Below, piece after piece: positions 33,472 through 42,000 of a DNA stretch of 64,000 nt; position 1 is the first letter of the stretch; each line of letters opens with the position of its first letter. This stretch comes from Heteroscillospira sp050943935. GTDB lineage: Bacteria; Bacillota; Clostridia; Oscillospirales; Oscillospiraceae. The notes beneath the pieces are model-generated. The model was not told where the DNA came from, did no database searches, and saw nothing but the letters and a program-made list of their open reading frames with translations. The translations under genes and the position numbers were made by a program. Where the stretch lies: positions 222,943-286,942 of the forward strand of contig JBMNQC010000001.1 in NCBI GenBank assembly GCA_050943935.1, given 5' to 3'.

Positions 33472-34566
33472 ACGGCCTACAAACCTAAAGACATATACAG
33501 AGGGCGGCTGCGGCTGCGCCCCTTCATAACCATTCCTCTTGGCATACTGCTGGTACTGTTACTCATATTCATCACGCTGTTTTACGGTCTGCAAAAATAC
33601 ATCGTCTACGGTCAGGACGGTGTGCGCCTTGATTTCAGCGGCCAGCAGAGCACAGTAAACAATCCTGCCACCAATATCCAGACCACAGTTCAGGCCGAGA
33701 TAGTATATGACGAGCCGGACTACTCCACTATGGAGTCTACGGCAGGCCAGGATTTAAATCCCATAAAGGCTCTGTATCTCAGCGCCTCCAAGGTTACGCC
33801 CGAGACACTGGGAGACATCCGCCCTCAGATGGAGACCATGGGCGCCAACGCCCTGGTGCTGGAAATGAAGGACACCAAGGGCATACTCAGCTGGAACTCC
33901 GACGTGCAGCTGGCAACCTCATACGGCACCAACGGCACCGCCGACCTGAGCGAGAGCCTGGCTTTTCTGAAGGAGCAGGGCGTATATCTGGTGGCGCGCA
34001 TAAGCGTCTGCGTGGATGAGTACATGGCTCTGCGCAACACGCCTCTGGCGTTGGCCACCGGCGAGGGCCGGGTATACAGCGACGACAGCGGCATTTGGCT
34101 GGATTTCTCCAACTCCGATGTGCAGAGCTACACCGCCGATGTAGCCCGCAGTCTCCTGCGTATGGGCTTTGACGAGATAATGCTTGCAAATTTTGAGCAC
34201 CCCATTCTCACCGGAGAAACCACCCTCGCATACTCTCAGCAAAGCTCTGTGACGCTTACGCCCACCATAATACTCTCGGGCTTCGCCATGAATATGCGCG
34301 ATGCCGTGGATGAGCTGGGCGGAAGGCTCTCGGTATTCTGCAACGCCTCTGCCTTCCGCAGCGGTCAGACGGCGCAGACAGGCCAGGACCCCGTGCTCTT
34401 CGGCAAGGTCTTTGACAGGCTCTACTGGACCACGGACGGGAACGCCCTCAGCTCCGACATGGACCTGGCGGCTCAGTCCGTGCCCCGCAGCGAGCTTTCC
34501 ACCCGTTTCGTGCCCATTATCTTTGCTACCGGCAGCACCGAAAGCTGGGTATATCCCATAGGCTGA
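33472..34566 (+). CDS. Putative glycoside hydrolase (DUF4015-type), non-standard start
   Basis: The frame reads ATAYKPKDIYRGRLRLRPF, then a membrane anchor (ITIPLGILLVLLLIFITLF), then a 300-residue extracellular domain with ALYLSASKVTPETLGDI, NALVLEMKDTKGILSW, VYLVARISVCVDEY and WLDFSNSDVQSYTADVARSLLRMGFDEIMLANFEHP. These match the TIM-barrel DUF4015 putative glycosidases. There is no ATG, GTG or TTG before the anchor. AAGGGAG lies nine bases before an ACG at 33472, the best placed start; the first GTG, at 33622, would remove the anchor. The product may depend on ACG initiation or TGA readthrough. Confidence 0.75.
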   Translation, partial: TAYKPKDIYRGRLRLRPFITIPLGILLVLLLIFITLFYGLQKYIVYGQDGVRLDFSGQQSTVNNPATNIQTTVQAEIVYDEPDYSTMESTAGQDLNPIKALYLSASKVTPETLGDIRPQMETMGANALVLEMKDTKGILSWNSDVQLATSYGTNGTADLSESLAFLKEQGVYLVARISVCVDEYMALRNTPLALATGEGRVYSDDSGIWLDFSNSDVQSYTADVARSLLRMGFDEIMLANFEHPILTGETTLAYSQQSSVTLTPTIILSGFAMNMRDAVDELGGRLSVFCNASAFRSGQTAQTGQDPVLFGKVFDRLYWTTDGNALSSDMDLAAQSVPRSELSTRFVPIIFATGSTESWVYPIG

Positions 34567-34575
34567 TAAAATGAC

Positions 34576-34607
34576 AAAATCCCCGGAACAGAGTTCCGGG
34601 GATTTTT
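34576..34607. terminator. Bidirectional terminator
   Basis: Stem AAATCCCCGGAAC/GTTCCGGGGATTT with a 3-nt loop and T-rich flanks. It separates the hydrolase gene from the convergent ridA. Confidence 0.9.
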
Positions 34608-34619
34608 CTTAATTGATAC

Positions 34620-34988
34620 TCAGGCTTCGGCTATGGCCTCTATCTCGCACAGGACGCCCTTTGGAAGGGTTTTTACCGCAACACAGCTTCTGGCGGGCCG
34701 GGAGGTGAAATAGCGGGCGTATACCTCGTTGAAGGCGGCAAAATCGCCCATGTCCGCGAGGAAGCAGGTGGTTTTGAACACCTTATCCGCACCGCTGCCG
34801 GCGGCCTCGAGAATGGCAAGCACATTTTTGCAGCTCTGCTCCGCCTGAGCCGCTATGCCCTCTGGTATATTGCCATTTTCCGGGTTCACGGGGATCTGAC
34901 CGGAGGTGTACACGCTGCCGCCCACAATAAAGCCCTGTGAGTAGGGGCCTATGGCTCCGGGCGCCTTATCCGTTGCTATCATTTTCAT
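34620..34988 (-). CDS. ridA: RidA-family enamine/imine deaminase
   Basis: A 122-residue YjgF/RidA protein. Conserved blocks are APGAIGPYSQGFIVGGSVYTSGQIPV, GIAAQAEQSCKNVLAILEAAG, VFKTTCFLADMGDFAAFNEVYARYF, and RSCVAVKTLPKGVLCEIEAIA with the catalytic Arg. It hydrolyses reactive 2-aminoacrylate-type intermediates made by PLP enzymes. The ATG at 34988 follows GGGAGCGATG; an upstream frame adds seven residues with no ribosome site. Confidence 0.94.
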   Translation of the reverse strand: MKMIATDKAPGAIGPYSQGFIVGGSVYTSGQIPVNPENGNIPEGIAAQAEQSCKNVLAILEAAGSGADKVFKTTCFLADMGDFAAFNEVYARYFTSRPARSCVAVKTLPKGVLCEIEAIAEA

Positions 34989-35084
34989 TTTACATCGCTC
35001 CCAAAACATATTTTCTTAGTCCAGCATAGCACAACTTAATTCAATATGCAATATTTCACCAGCTGCGCCTCACGCAAAACAATA

Positions 35085-35113
35085 TTGACCGTTCGGTTTA
35101 TTTTTGCTACAAT
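35085..35113 (+). promoter_or_regulatory. Sigma-A promoter of the TetR/transglutaminase operon
   Basis: TTGACC (35085-35090), a 17-bp spacer and TACAAT (35108-35113), 34 bp before the start codon. Confidence 0.78.
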
Positions 35114-35146
35114 AATGTTCATAAACGATACGCACAGGAGGAAACA

Positions 35147-35752
35147 ATGAACCGCGAAGAAAAAAACAGCCTTATGTACGGGCGTATACTTGACAGCGCG
35201 CTGCACGAGTTCTCCCGCAATGGCTACGCCGCAGCCTCCATAAACGCCATATGCAAGCGCGGCGGACTCTCAAAGGGAATAGTATATCACTATTTTGAGA
35301 CTAAGGAGGCACTATATCTGGCTTGCGCGGACGACTGCTTTCAGAAGCTCACTCGGTTTCTGGAGCAGCATATACCCCCGGCTGAGCTGTCTGCTCAACA
35401 GCAACTGGAGGCGTATTTCCGTGCCCGATTAAGCTTTTTTGAGGAAAACCCGCATTTCCAGAAGCTGTTCTGCGAGGTGCTCATGCTGCCCCCGGAGTCT
35501 CTTGCATACGAGCTTAAAAGTCTCAGGAACGATTTTGACACATTTAACGCCGCCCTGCTGCGGCGCATTTTGACCGGAGTACGGCTGCGCCCCGGCCTGT
35601 CGGCAGAGGAGGCCCTGCTGCTCATAACACAGCTTCAGGACAGTATTAACGCCTCGCGCCGCGCCGGAGTGTCCATATCTGAGCACGAAGAGCACACCCG
35701 GCAGCTTCTGGATATCTTTCTTTTCGGAATGGCCGCCAGAGACGAACACTAA
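35147..35752 (+). CDS. TetR/AcrR-family regulator
   Basis: A 201-residue regulator with the TetR HTH near the N-terminus: GRILDSALHEFSRNGYAAASINAICKRGGLSKGIVYHYFETKEALYLAC. The rest is a helical ligand domain of unassigned specificity. AGGAGGAAACA precedes the ATG. It is followed 12 bp downstream by a transglutaminase-like gene, which it may regulate. No clear palindrome was found over the promoter, so the operator is not identified. Confidence 0.93.
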   Translation: MNREEKNSLMYGRILDSALHEFSRNGYAAASINAICKRGGLSKGIVYHYFETKEALYLACADDCFQKLTRFLEQHIPPAELSAQQQLEAYFRARLSFFEENPHFQKLFCEVLMLPPESLAYELKSLRNDFDTFNAALLRRILTGVRLRPGLSAEEALLLITQLQDSINASRRAGVSISEHEEHTRQLLDIFLFGMAARDEH

Positions 35753-35764
35753 TAAGGAGCTTAT

Positions 35765-36886
35765 ATGAAAAAATTCCCTGCCGTAATTTTAGTAATTATT
35801 CTTTTGGTTTTTGCATTTCTGATGGGGGCGCGCTTTGCCGCGCCGGAGTCCGGGGTTCCCGCCGAGACCGGCGCTCCCGCTGTGCCTTCCCCAACACTCA
35901 CACCGACGCCCACTCCCGCGCCCACGCCGGCCCCTCCCGCCACGGCTGAGAAGGCCATAGCTCAGGCCATACGCGCCTTTGCGCCCACGCTCCGTCTGGA
36001 GCTTGCGCCCTACGGTCTTGAGGGAGCCGACGCCAACGCCATACGCAATCTGTACTACAATGTGCTCTCCGCCTATCCCGAGCTGAAGTACGCCTACGAC
36101 ATTGCCGCCGACTGCGCCGACGGATACGCCGAGCTGAGCTTCAGCTATATGCCCTACAGGACCGGCGCCTATGTGAAAGAGCAGCCACCAGGCAGCCATC
36201 TCGTCCCAGACCTGCGCGCCGCGGCGGTGATGGCAAACAGCATGGCCGGCGCCATGGATAAGATGTCCATAGCCATAACTGATCCCGAGCTGGATGTGGA
36301 TGACATCAGCAAAGCCCTGCTGCAGGCCGGATATGGTATTTATGTCTGCACACTAAACTCCGACGCTACCGAGATACGCTCTGTGGTCACCCCAGGTATC
36401 TCTGCTGAGGAGGCGGAGCGTCTGCTCTCCGAGAGCTTTGCCATGGCCAAGGACATAGTTGACAGAGTAGTCACCCCCGACATGAGCGAGGAGGAAAAAG
36501 CCCGGGCGCTCTACACCTATCTGACGGAGAACGTCACTTACGACTTCCGCTATTACAACGACAGGGAGAATATGCCTCAAACCTCCCAGCTGGCCTACGG
36601 CGCTTTTAAGGACGGCACGGCCATATGCGGAGGCTACGCTCTGGCGTACAAGACTCTGCTGGATATAGCCCAGGTGGAGTGCTGGACGGTGAGCGGCGAC
36701 GCTTTCGGCGAAGGGCATATGTGGAACTACGTCAAAATAGACGGCGAGTATTACCACTGCGACCCCACCGCCGACAGGGGCTCAACCAGCTTCCGCTATT
36801 TCATGCAGCCCGCAGACAGTCAGGACTTCGTACACAGCCATGAGTGGGACCAGGAATTTCTCCTGCGGCTGACCGACAAGTCATGA
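35765..36886 (+). CDS. Membrane-anchored transglutaminase-like protease
   Basis: A 373-residue protein with an N-terminal membrane anchor (VILVIILLVFAFLMGARF), a Pro/Thr/Ala-rich linker at about residues 35-62 (TPTPTPAPTPAP), a helical region, and a C-terminal transglutaminase core. The Cys-His-Asp triad is seen as AICGGYALAYKTLL, GEGHMWNYVKIDGEYYHCDPTAD. Such proteins in Firmicutes are extracellular cysteine peptidases or wall-modifying enzymes. AAGGAG precedes the ATG; the upstream TetR gene is probably cotranscribed. Confidence 0.85.
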   Translation: MKKFPAVILVIILLVFAFLMGARFAAPESGVPAETGAPAVPSPTLTPTPTPAPTPAPPATAEKAIAQAIRAFAPTLRLELAPYGLEGADANAIRNLYYNVLSAYPELKYAYDIAADCADGYAELSFSYMPYRTGAYVKEQPPGSHLVPDLRAAAVMANSMAGAMDKMSIAITDPELDVDDISKALLQAGYGIYVCTLNSDATEIRSVVTPGISAEEAERLLSESFAMAKDIVDRVVTPDMSEEEKARALYTYLTENVTYDFRYYNDRENMPQTSQLAYGAFKDGTAICGGYALAYKTLLDIAQVECWTVSGDAFGEGHMWNYVKIDGEYYHCDPTADRGSTSFRYFMQPADSQDFVHSHEWDQEFLLRLTDKS

Positions 36887-36940
36887 CCACCAGCTATGCT
36901 GGTTGGCCTGATACCGTCAGGGGGCGGAGACATCTCCCCA
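36887..36940 (+). other. Three adjacent small hairpins before a terminator
   Basis: Between a stop codon and a strong terminator lie three stems in a row: CACCAGC-TAT-GCTGGT (36889-36903), CCTGA-TACCG-TCAGG (36907-36921), and GGG..GAG..CTC.CCC (36922-36939). Together with the terminator they make a compact structured RNA of about 90 nt. It could be a 3-prime UTR element or a small RNA; no known family was recognised. Confidence 0.4.
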
Positions 36941-36942
36941 TC

Positions 36943-36973
36943 AAAAACGCCCAACCGTTGGTTGGGCGTTTTT
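36943..36973. terminator. Bidirectional terminator
   Basis: A 14-bp stem AAAAACGCCCAACC/GGTTGGGCGTTTTT with a 3-nt loop, between the transglutaminase and WG-SLH genes. Confidence 0.9.
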
Positions 36974-36984
36974 ATTGTTTGATT

Positions 36985-38925
36985 TTACTCTGCCTCGATT
37001 ATCTGGGTCATCAGGCGGTAGGCGGTCATAAAGGACTGCTGGCGGGTATAGGTAGCCGTGGGAGCGAAGCTGTTGTTGCCCACACCCTTCATAACATCCA
37101 GAGCGGCCATTACCTCTATTGCCTCCTGAGCGTAGGGGGCAAATGCGGCGCCGTCGTTGAATTCGATGTTGGCGGCGGCTATCTTGTCTCCCCAGACATC
37201 CATAGCGTCGGCCTTGATGGCCACAGCAGCGCGAAGCACCAGAGTTGCGGCGTCCTGACGTGTGATAGTGGCGTAGGGGTCGAATATGCCGTTGCCACGG
37301 CCGTTGATTATACCCATGGCGTTGGCCGCCACTATATTGCGGTCTGCGGTGTCGATAAAGGGGTGCTCCTTAACTATATCGTCCAGCTCTTTGCCGGTGG
37401 TACTCTTTACCAGCTCATCCACGCTCTTGCCCGTTATCTCAGATGCAACCTCCATGAACAGCAGGGCAAAGTCCGCACGGGTGATGTTGGTTTTATACTG
37501 GTTCTGCAGCTCGTTGGGCACAAGTCCCGCCTCTATGGCCTTGCAGACCTCGTCGTAGGCCCAGGAATCCATGGAGCTCTCGTCAGGCAGGTCCAGGTGG
37601 AAGGTGAGCCTTGCAAAGCCCCACTTATTATTTTCCACTATGGCTATGATATCGCCTATGCTGGCAACGGTGCCGTAATCGTCGCTTCCCTCCTCATGGC
37701 CGGGGAAATAGACCTCGCTGCCCAGCTTCTCAGTTCCGGGCACGGCGGCAAGCATGCCGTTTTTCATAACGTTCTGTATGCAGTAGGCCTGACCGTCCTT
37801 ATCGGTGTATACGGCGGCTATACCGCCGGAGAAGTGGGATGCGCTCTCCGCCTGAGCGGCTGCGCCCTGCAGGTCGGCGGGCTTAACGGCATTGTTATTC
37901 TGGTCTATGTAATAGGCCTCGCCGTCCTTCTTGACGCTGCACAGGCCCTCGGTGAAGGAGCCCATGAAATCATACTGCATGGGGATGACTACTCTGCCGT
38001 CTTTATCCACGGCGCCGAAGAGTCCCTCCTCATTCTCGACCGTCCACAGGCCGTCGCAGAAGAAGCGGCCGCTGAGCATATAGCGGAAAGACACATACTG
38101 GGGCTGGATCACCCAGTTGCCATTCAGGTCCATGGCGCCGCAGCGGGATACCCAGTTCCAGTCCTCGTCATAGCCGCCGTACCAGGCAATTATGCGGCCC
38201 TGCTCGGGGGCATATGCAGAAGTGATGCCGCGCTCTTCTCCGGAATCGAACATGGGGAAGGTGCGCAGGACATTTCCCTCCGCGTCCATGAAGAAGCACT
38301 GCATCTCGCCACCGTCCTCATAGGCATAGCTGGCCTTCATGGGGATGACGCCGCCCACGCAGGGGCCTGTCTGGTAGAAGTAGTCAAAAGCGCCCCAGGA
38401 GCCGTTCAGTTCGGTTTTGGGCAGGATCTGCTCGCCCTCGGCGGTATAGGCCGTGCCGTTTACGCAGATCACACCGTTCTGACAGAACCAGTTGGCGCCC
38501 GCCTCCACCAGATAATCAAAGTCCCCATAACTGATTTCGCGGGTGTCTTCGCCCAGCAGATAATACAGCTCGGTGACGTTCCCGTCGGTATCCACCAGAT
38601 TCAGTTCGTAATAGATATCGGTATACTCATACTCGGTGCCCTCTCCGTGGACGGTCTCCTTAAGCTCGGCCACCACGGCCACACCCTCTGAAAACTGTCC
38701 GGCATAGTCGAACCGTGGACTGATGGCCATTTTGCCGCTCTCGTCTATATATCCCCACTTTCCGTCCTGCTTGACGGCGGCAAGACCGTCGGAAAAGTTT
38801 CCAACAGCCTCATATTTGGGCGAGACTATGGTTTCAATATCGAAACTGGCGGCAAGAGCCGCGGGCGACAGCACACTCAGCAGCAAAACAGCCGCGAGCA
38901 TGACACTCATTAAGCGTTTTTTCAT
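36985..38925 (-). CDS. WG-repeat and S-layer-homology cell-surface protein
   Basis: A 646-residue secreted protein. The signal peptide is RLMSVMLAAVLLLSVLSPAALA. Residues 35-430 carry WG repeats, for example VKQDGKWGYIDESGKMAISPRFDYA and LFGAVDKDGRVVIPMQYDF. Three SLH domains follow at about residues 450-640, with the usual ITRADFALLFMEV, ITRQDAATLVLRAA and YTRQQSFMTAYRL ends; these bind pyruvylated wall polysaccharide. The ATG at 38925 is set by AAAGGAGG. It is probably displayed on the cell wall with the WG part exposed. Confidence 0.9.
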   Translation of the reverse strand: MKKRLMSVMLAAVLLLSVLSPAALAASFDIETIVSPKYEAVGNFSDGLAAVKQDGKWGYIDESGKMAISPRFDYAGQFSEGVAVVAELKETVHGEGTEYEYTDIYYELNLVDTDGNVTELYYLLGEDTREISYGDFDYLVEAGANWFCQNGVICVNGTAYTAEGEQILPKTELNGSWGAFDYFYQTGPCVGGVIPMKASYAYEDGGEMQCFFMDAEGNVLRTFPMFDSGEERGITSAYAPEQGRIIAWYGGYDEDWNWVSRCGAMDLNGNWVIQPQYVSFRYMLSGRFFCDGLWTVENEEGLFGAVDKDGRVVIPMQYDFMGSFTEGLCSVKKDGEAYYIDQNNNAVKPADLQGAAAQAESASHFSGGIAAVYTDKDGQAYCIQNVMKNGMLAAVPGTEKLGSEVYFPGHEEGSDDYGTVASIGDIIAIVENNKWGFARLTFHLDLPDESSMDSWAYDEVCKAIEAGLVPNELQNQYKTNITRADFALLFMEVASEITGKSVDELVKSTTGKELDDIVKEHPFIDTADRNIVAANAMGIINGRGNGIFDPYATITRQDAATLVLRAAVAIKADAMDVWGDKIAAANIEFNDGAAFAPYAQEAIEVMAALDVMKGVGNNSFAPTATYTRQQSFMTAYRLMTQIIEAE

Positions 38926-38968
38926 TATTTTTCCTCCTTTTGTTGGCAGGCCGCAGGCCTTTAAAACA

Positions 38969-39018
38969 AGTATACCGCCACCATGTTCCCAATTCAAGGG
39001 AAAAATGGCGCGGTATAC
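38969..39018 (-). promoter_or_regulatory. Overlapping polC terminator hairpin and WG-SLH promoter
   Basis: GTATACCGC (38970-38978) pairs with GCGGTATAC (39010-39018) around a second stem TTCCC/GGGAA. It lies 10 bp after polC and is followed on the minus strand by TTGTTTT, as a terminator. The same DNA holds a promoter: TTGAAT (38997-38992), 17-bp spacer, TATACT (38974-38969). The -10 is within the distal arm and the -35 within the loop. Confidence 0.65.
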
Positions 39019-39027
39019 AAAGTTTCA

Positions 39028-42000
39028 TTAAAACAGGCTCATCTGGCTGGTCTCGGGCATATCGCCCAGAGCGCCCAAATCACGCAGCAGCTCTATGTGG
39101 CTCTGGCTGACCCGGGTACATGCGGCCTGGACATCCTCAGCGGATATAAACTGCTTGCCGCTTTTCCGGCAGCTCACAAGGTCCCAGGCCGCGGCCTCGC
39201 CCAGGCCGGATATTGCCTTGAACGGCGGACGCAGAGTGTTGCCCACTATCTTGAATCGGGTGGCCTCGGAATCGTACAGGTCTATCTTCGAGAAGCTGAA
39301 TCCCCGGAGATAAAACTCATAGCAGGCCTCCAGGGTTGTATACAAATCCTGTTCCTTGGCTGTGGCGTCTGGATTGTTTTTAATCTCCTTCAGCTTTGCG
39401 CGGACAGTCTCTATTCCGCGGGTCATCATGGCGGCGTCAAAGCCGTCCTTCTGGCTGCGGCGGTAGAAATAGGCGGCGTAAAAGGCCAGAGGCTCATGCA
39501 CCTTGAACCAGGCGATGCGGAAAGCCATCATAACATATGCCACGGCATGAGCTTTGGGGAACAGATAGGCTATGGTGCGCAGAGAGGTGAGATACCACTC
39601 GGGCACGCCCAAACGCACCATCTCCTCCTCCCAGCCGGGCTGGAAACCGCCCTTCTTTACGCGGCCCTTGCGGACAGCCTCCATTATCTTGAAGGCCATC
39701 TTCTCATCCATGCCCTTGTCGATAAGGTAGAGCATAATATCGTCTCGGCAGCCTATGGTCTGGTTGATGTCGGCTGTGCCGGAGAGAATGAGGTCCTTTG
39801 CGTTGCCCAGCCACACATCGGTGCCGTGGGAGAAGCCGGACAGACGCACCAGAGTGTCGAAGCCCTTTGGCTGAGTATCCACCAGCATCTGACGGGTAAA
39901 GCCGGTACCGAACTCCGGTATGCCTATGGTTCCGGTCTTGCCAACTATAGGGTCGTCGTTTGTGAGGCCCAGCGGCTCGGCAGAGCGGAAGATGCGCATG
40001 GTCTCCGGATCGTCCAGAGGTATCTTCTTGGCGTCCACACCGGTGAGGTCCTCCAGCATACGAATCATGGTGGGGTCATCGTGGCCCAGCATATCCAGCT
40101 TCAGGAGGTTGGCCTCCATGCTGTGATATTCGAAGTGGGTTGTGATGATATCCGTATCCTTGTCATCTGCCGGATGCTGTACGGGGCAGAAATCCGTAAC
40201 ATCCTTGTCCTGGGGTATTATAACCAGTCCGCCGGGATGCTGTCCCGTGGTGCGCTTTACGCCTACACAGCCCAGGGCAAGGCGGTTCTCCTCTGCCTTG
40301 GTCACGGTTCTGTTTCTCTCGGCCAGGTATTTTTTCACATAGCCGTAGGCGGTCTTATCCGCCAGGGTGCCTATGGTACCGGCCCGGAAAACATGGTCGC
40401 GGCCGAAAAGCTCCTCGGTGTATTTGTGGGCGTTGGCCTGGTATTCGCCCGAAAAGTTCAGGTCTATATCAGGCACCTTGTCGCCGCCGAAGCCCAGGAA
40501 GGTCTCGAAGGGGATATCAAAGCCGTCCTTCTGATATTTGGCTCCGCATACCGGGCAGTTTTTGTCCGGCATATCAGCTCCGCAGCCCACGCCCTTGCCG
40601 GACTCAAAATCCGTGTGCTTGCATTTGGGGCAGCGGTAGTGGGCAGGCAGTGAGTTTACCTCCGTGATGCCCGACATAAATGCCACCAGAGACGAGCCGA
40701 CGCTTCCCCGGGAGCCGACCAGATAGCCGTGCTCCAGGGAATCTGCCACCAGCTTCTGGGCGCTCATATATATGACGTCGTAGTTACGGCTCAGAATGTC
40801 GTGGAGCTCCACCTCAACGCGCTTGGAGACTATTTCCGGAGGATTTTCACCGTACAGCTCTGTCATTCTGTCGTAAACCAGCCGCTTCAAATCCTCGGCG
40901 GAGTTTTTAACCTCCGGTGGAAACAGCTGGCCCCGGGGCAGGATATCGAATTTCTCCACCCGGTCGGCTATGGCGTTGGGTACTCCCACCACCACCTCGC
41001 GGCATTTTTCCTCGCCCAGATAGGCAAATTCCCGCAGCATCTCATCGGTTGTCTTGAAATAGATGGGCAGCTCCTTATCCGCGTCGGTAAATTTCTTTGA
41101 TGCAAGCAGGATGCGGCGGTATATCTCGTCCTCCGGCTCTATAAAGTGCACGTCGCCGGTGGCGGCCACAGGCTTGCCCGTCTCCTCGCCCAGCGCCACA
41201 ATGCGGCGGTTCAGGTTTCTCAGGCCCTCATCATCGGCAACCTTTCCGTCTGCAACAAGGAATCGGTTGTTGCATATTGGCTGAATCTCCAGATAGTCGT
41301 AGAAAGAGGCTATCCTCTGCTGAGCCCGGCGGCTGCTGCGGCGCAGCACGGCGTCGAACAGCTCGCCCGCCTCGCAGGCTGAGCCTATGATAAGCCCCTC
41401 CCTGTGCTGCATGAGCAGGCTCTTTGGGATTATCGGGAAACGGTTGAAATGCTCCAGATGGCTTTTGCTGATAAGCTCATACAGATTTTTAAGTCCCACC
41501 TTGTTTTCAACAAGCAGAATGATATGGCGGGCGTGAATTCTTCCGCCCTGACTGTTGCGCATTTTGCGGGTGACGCGCTCCATATCCGACAGGGTTTTCA
41601 CTCCCTGCTTCTCCAGCATGGGGATGAACTTCTCCATCATACGGGCCACAACGGCGGCGTCATCGCTGGCGCGATGGTGGTTGAACTCCGGCAGACCAAG
41701 ACGGCTGGCTACGATGTCCAGCTTAAAACGCTTCAGTTCCGGCAGCAGGCTGCGTGCCAGAGGCAGAGTGTCTATTATGACAGGGTCAAACTCTATGCCG
41801 TACCGCTCGGCGCACTCGTACATAAAGCCTGTATCGAAATCCGCGTTGTGGGCAGCCACGGGGCGGTCGCCCACAAATTCCAGGAAGGCGCGCAGGGCGC
41901 TCTCCTCATCGGGAGCGTCGAACACATCCCGGTCGGTGATGCCCGTCAGCTCGGTTATCTCCGGGGGGATGGGCTTACGGGGATTCACAAAGGTCTGGAA

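Noticed and set aside
36844..38691. Long plus-strand frame opposite the WG-SLH gene
   Set aside because: The minus-strand gene has a signal peptide, repeats, SLH domains and ribosome site; the plus frame has none.
38983..40653. Plus-strand frame opposite polC
   Set aside because: It is opposite conserved PolC polymerase motifs and has no start signals.
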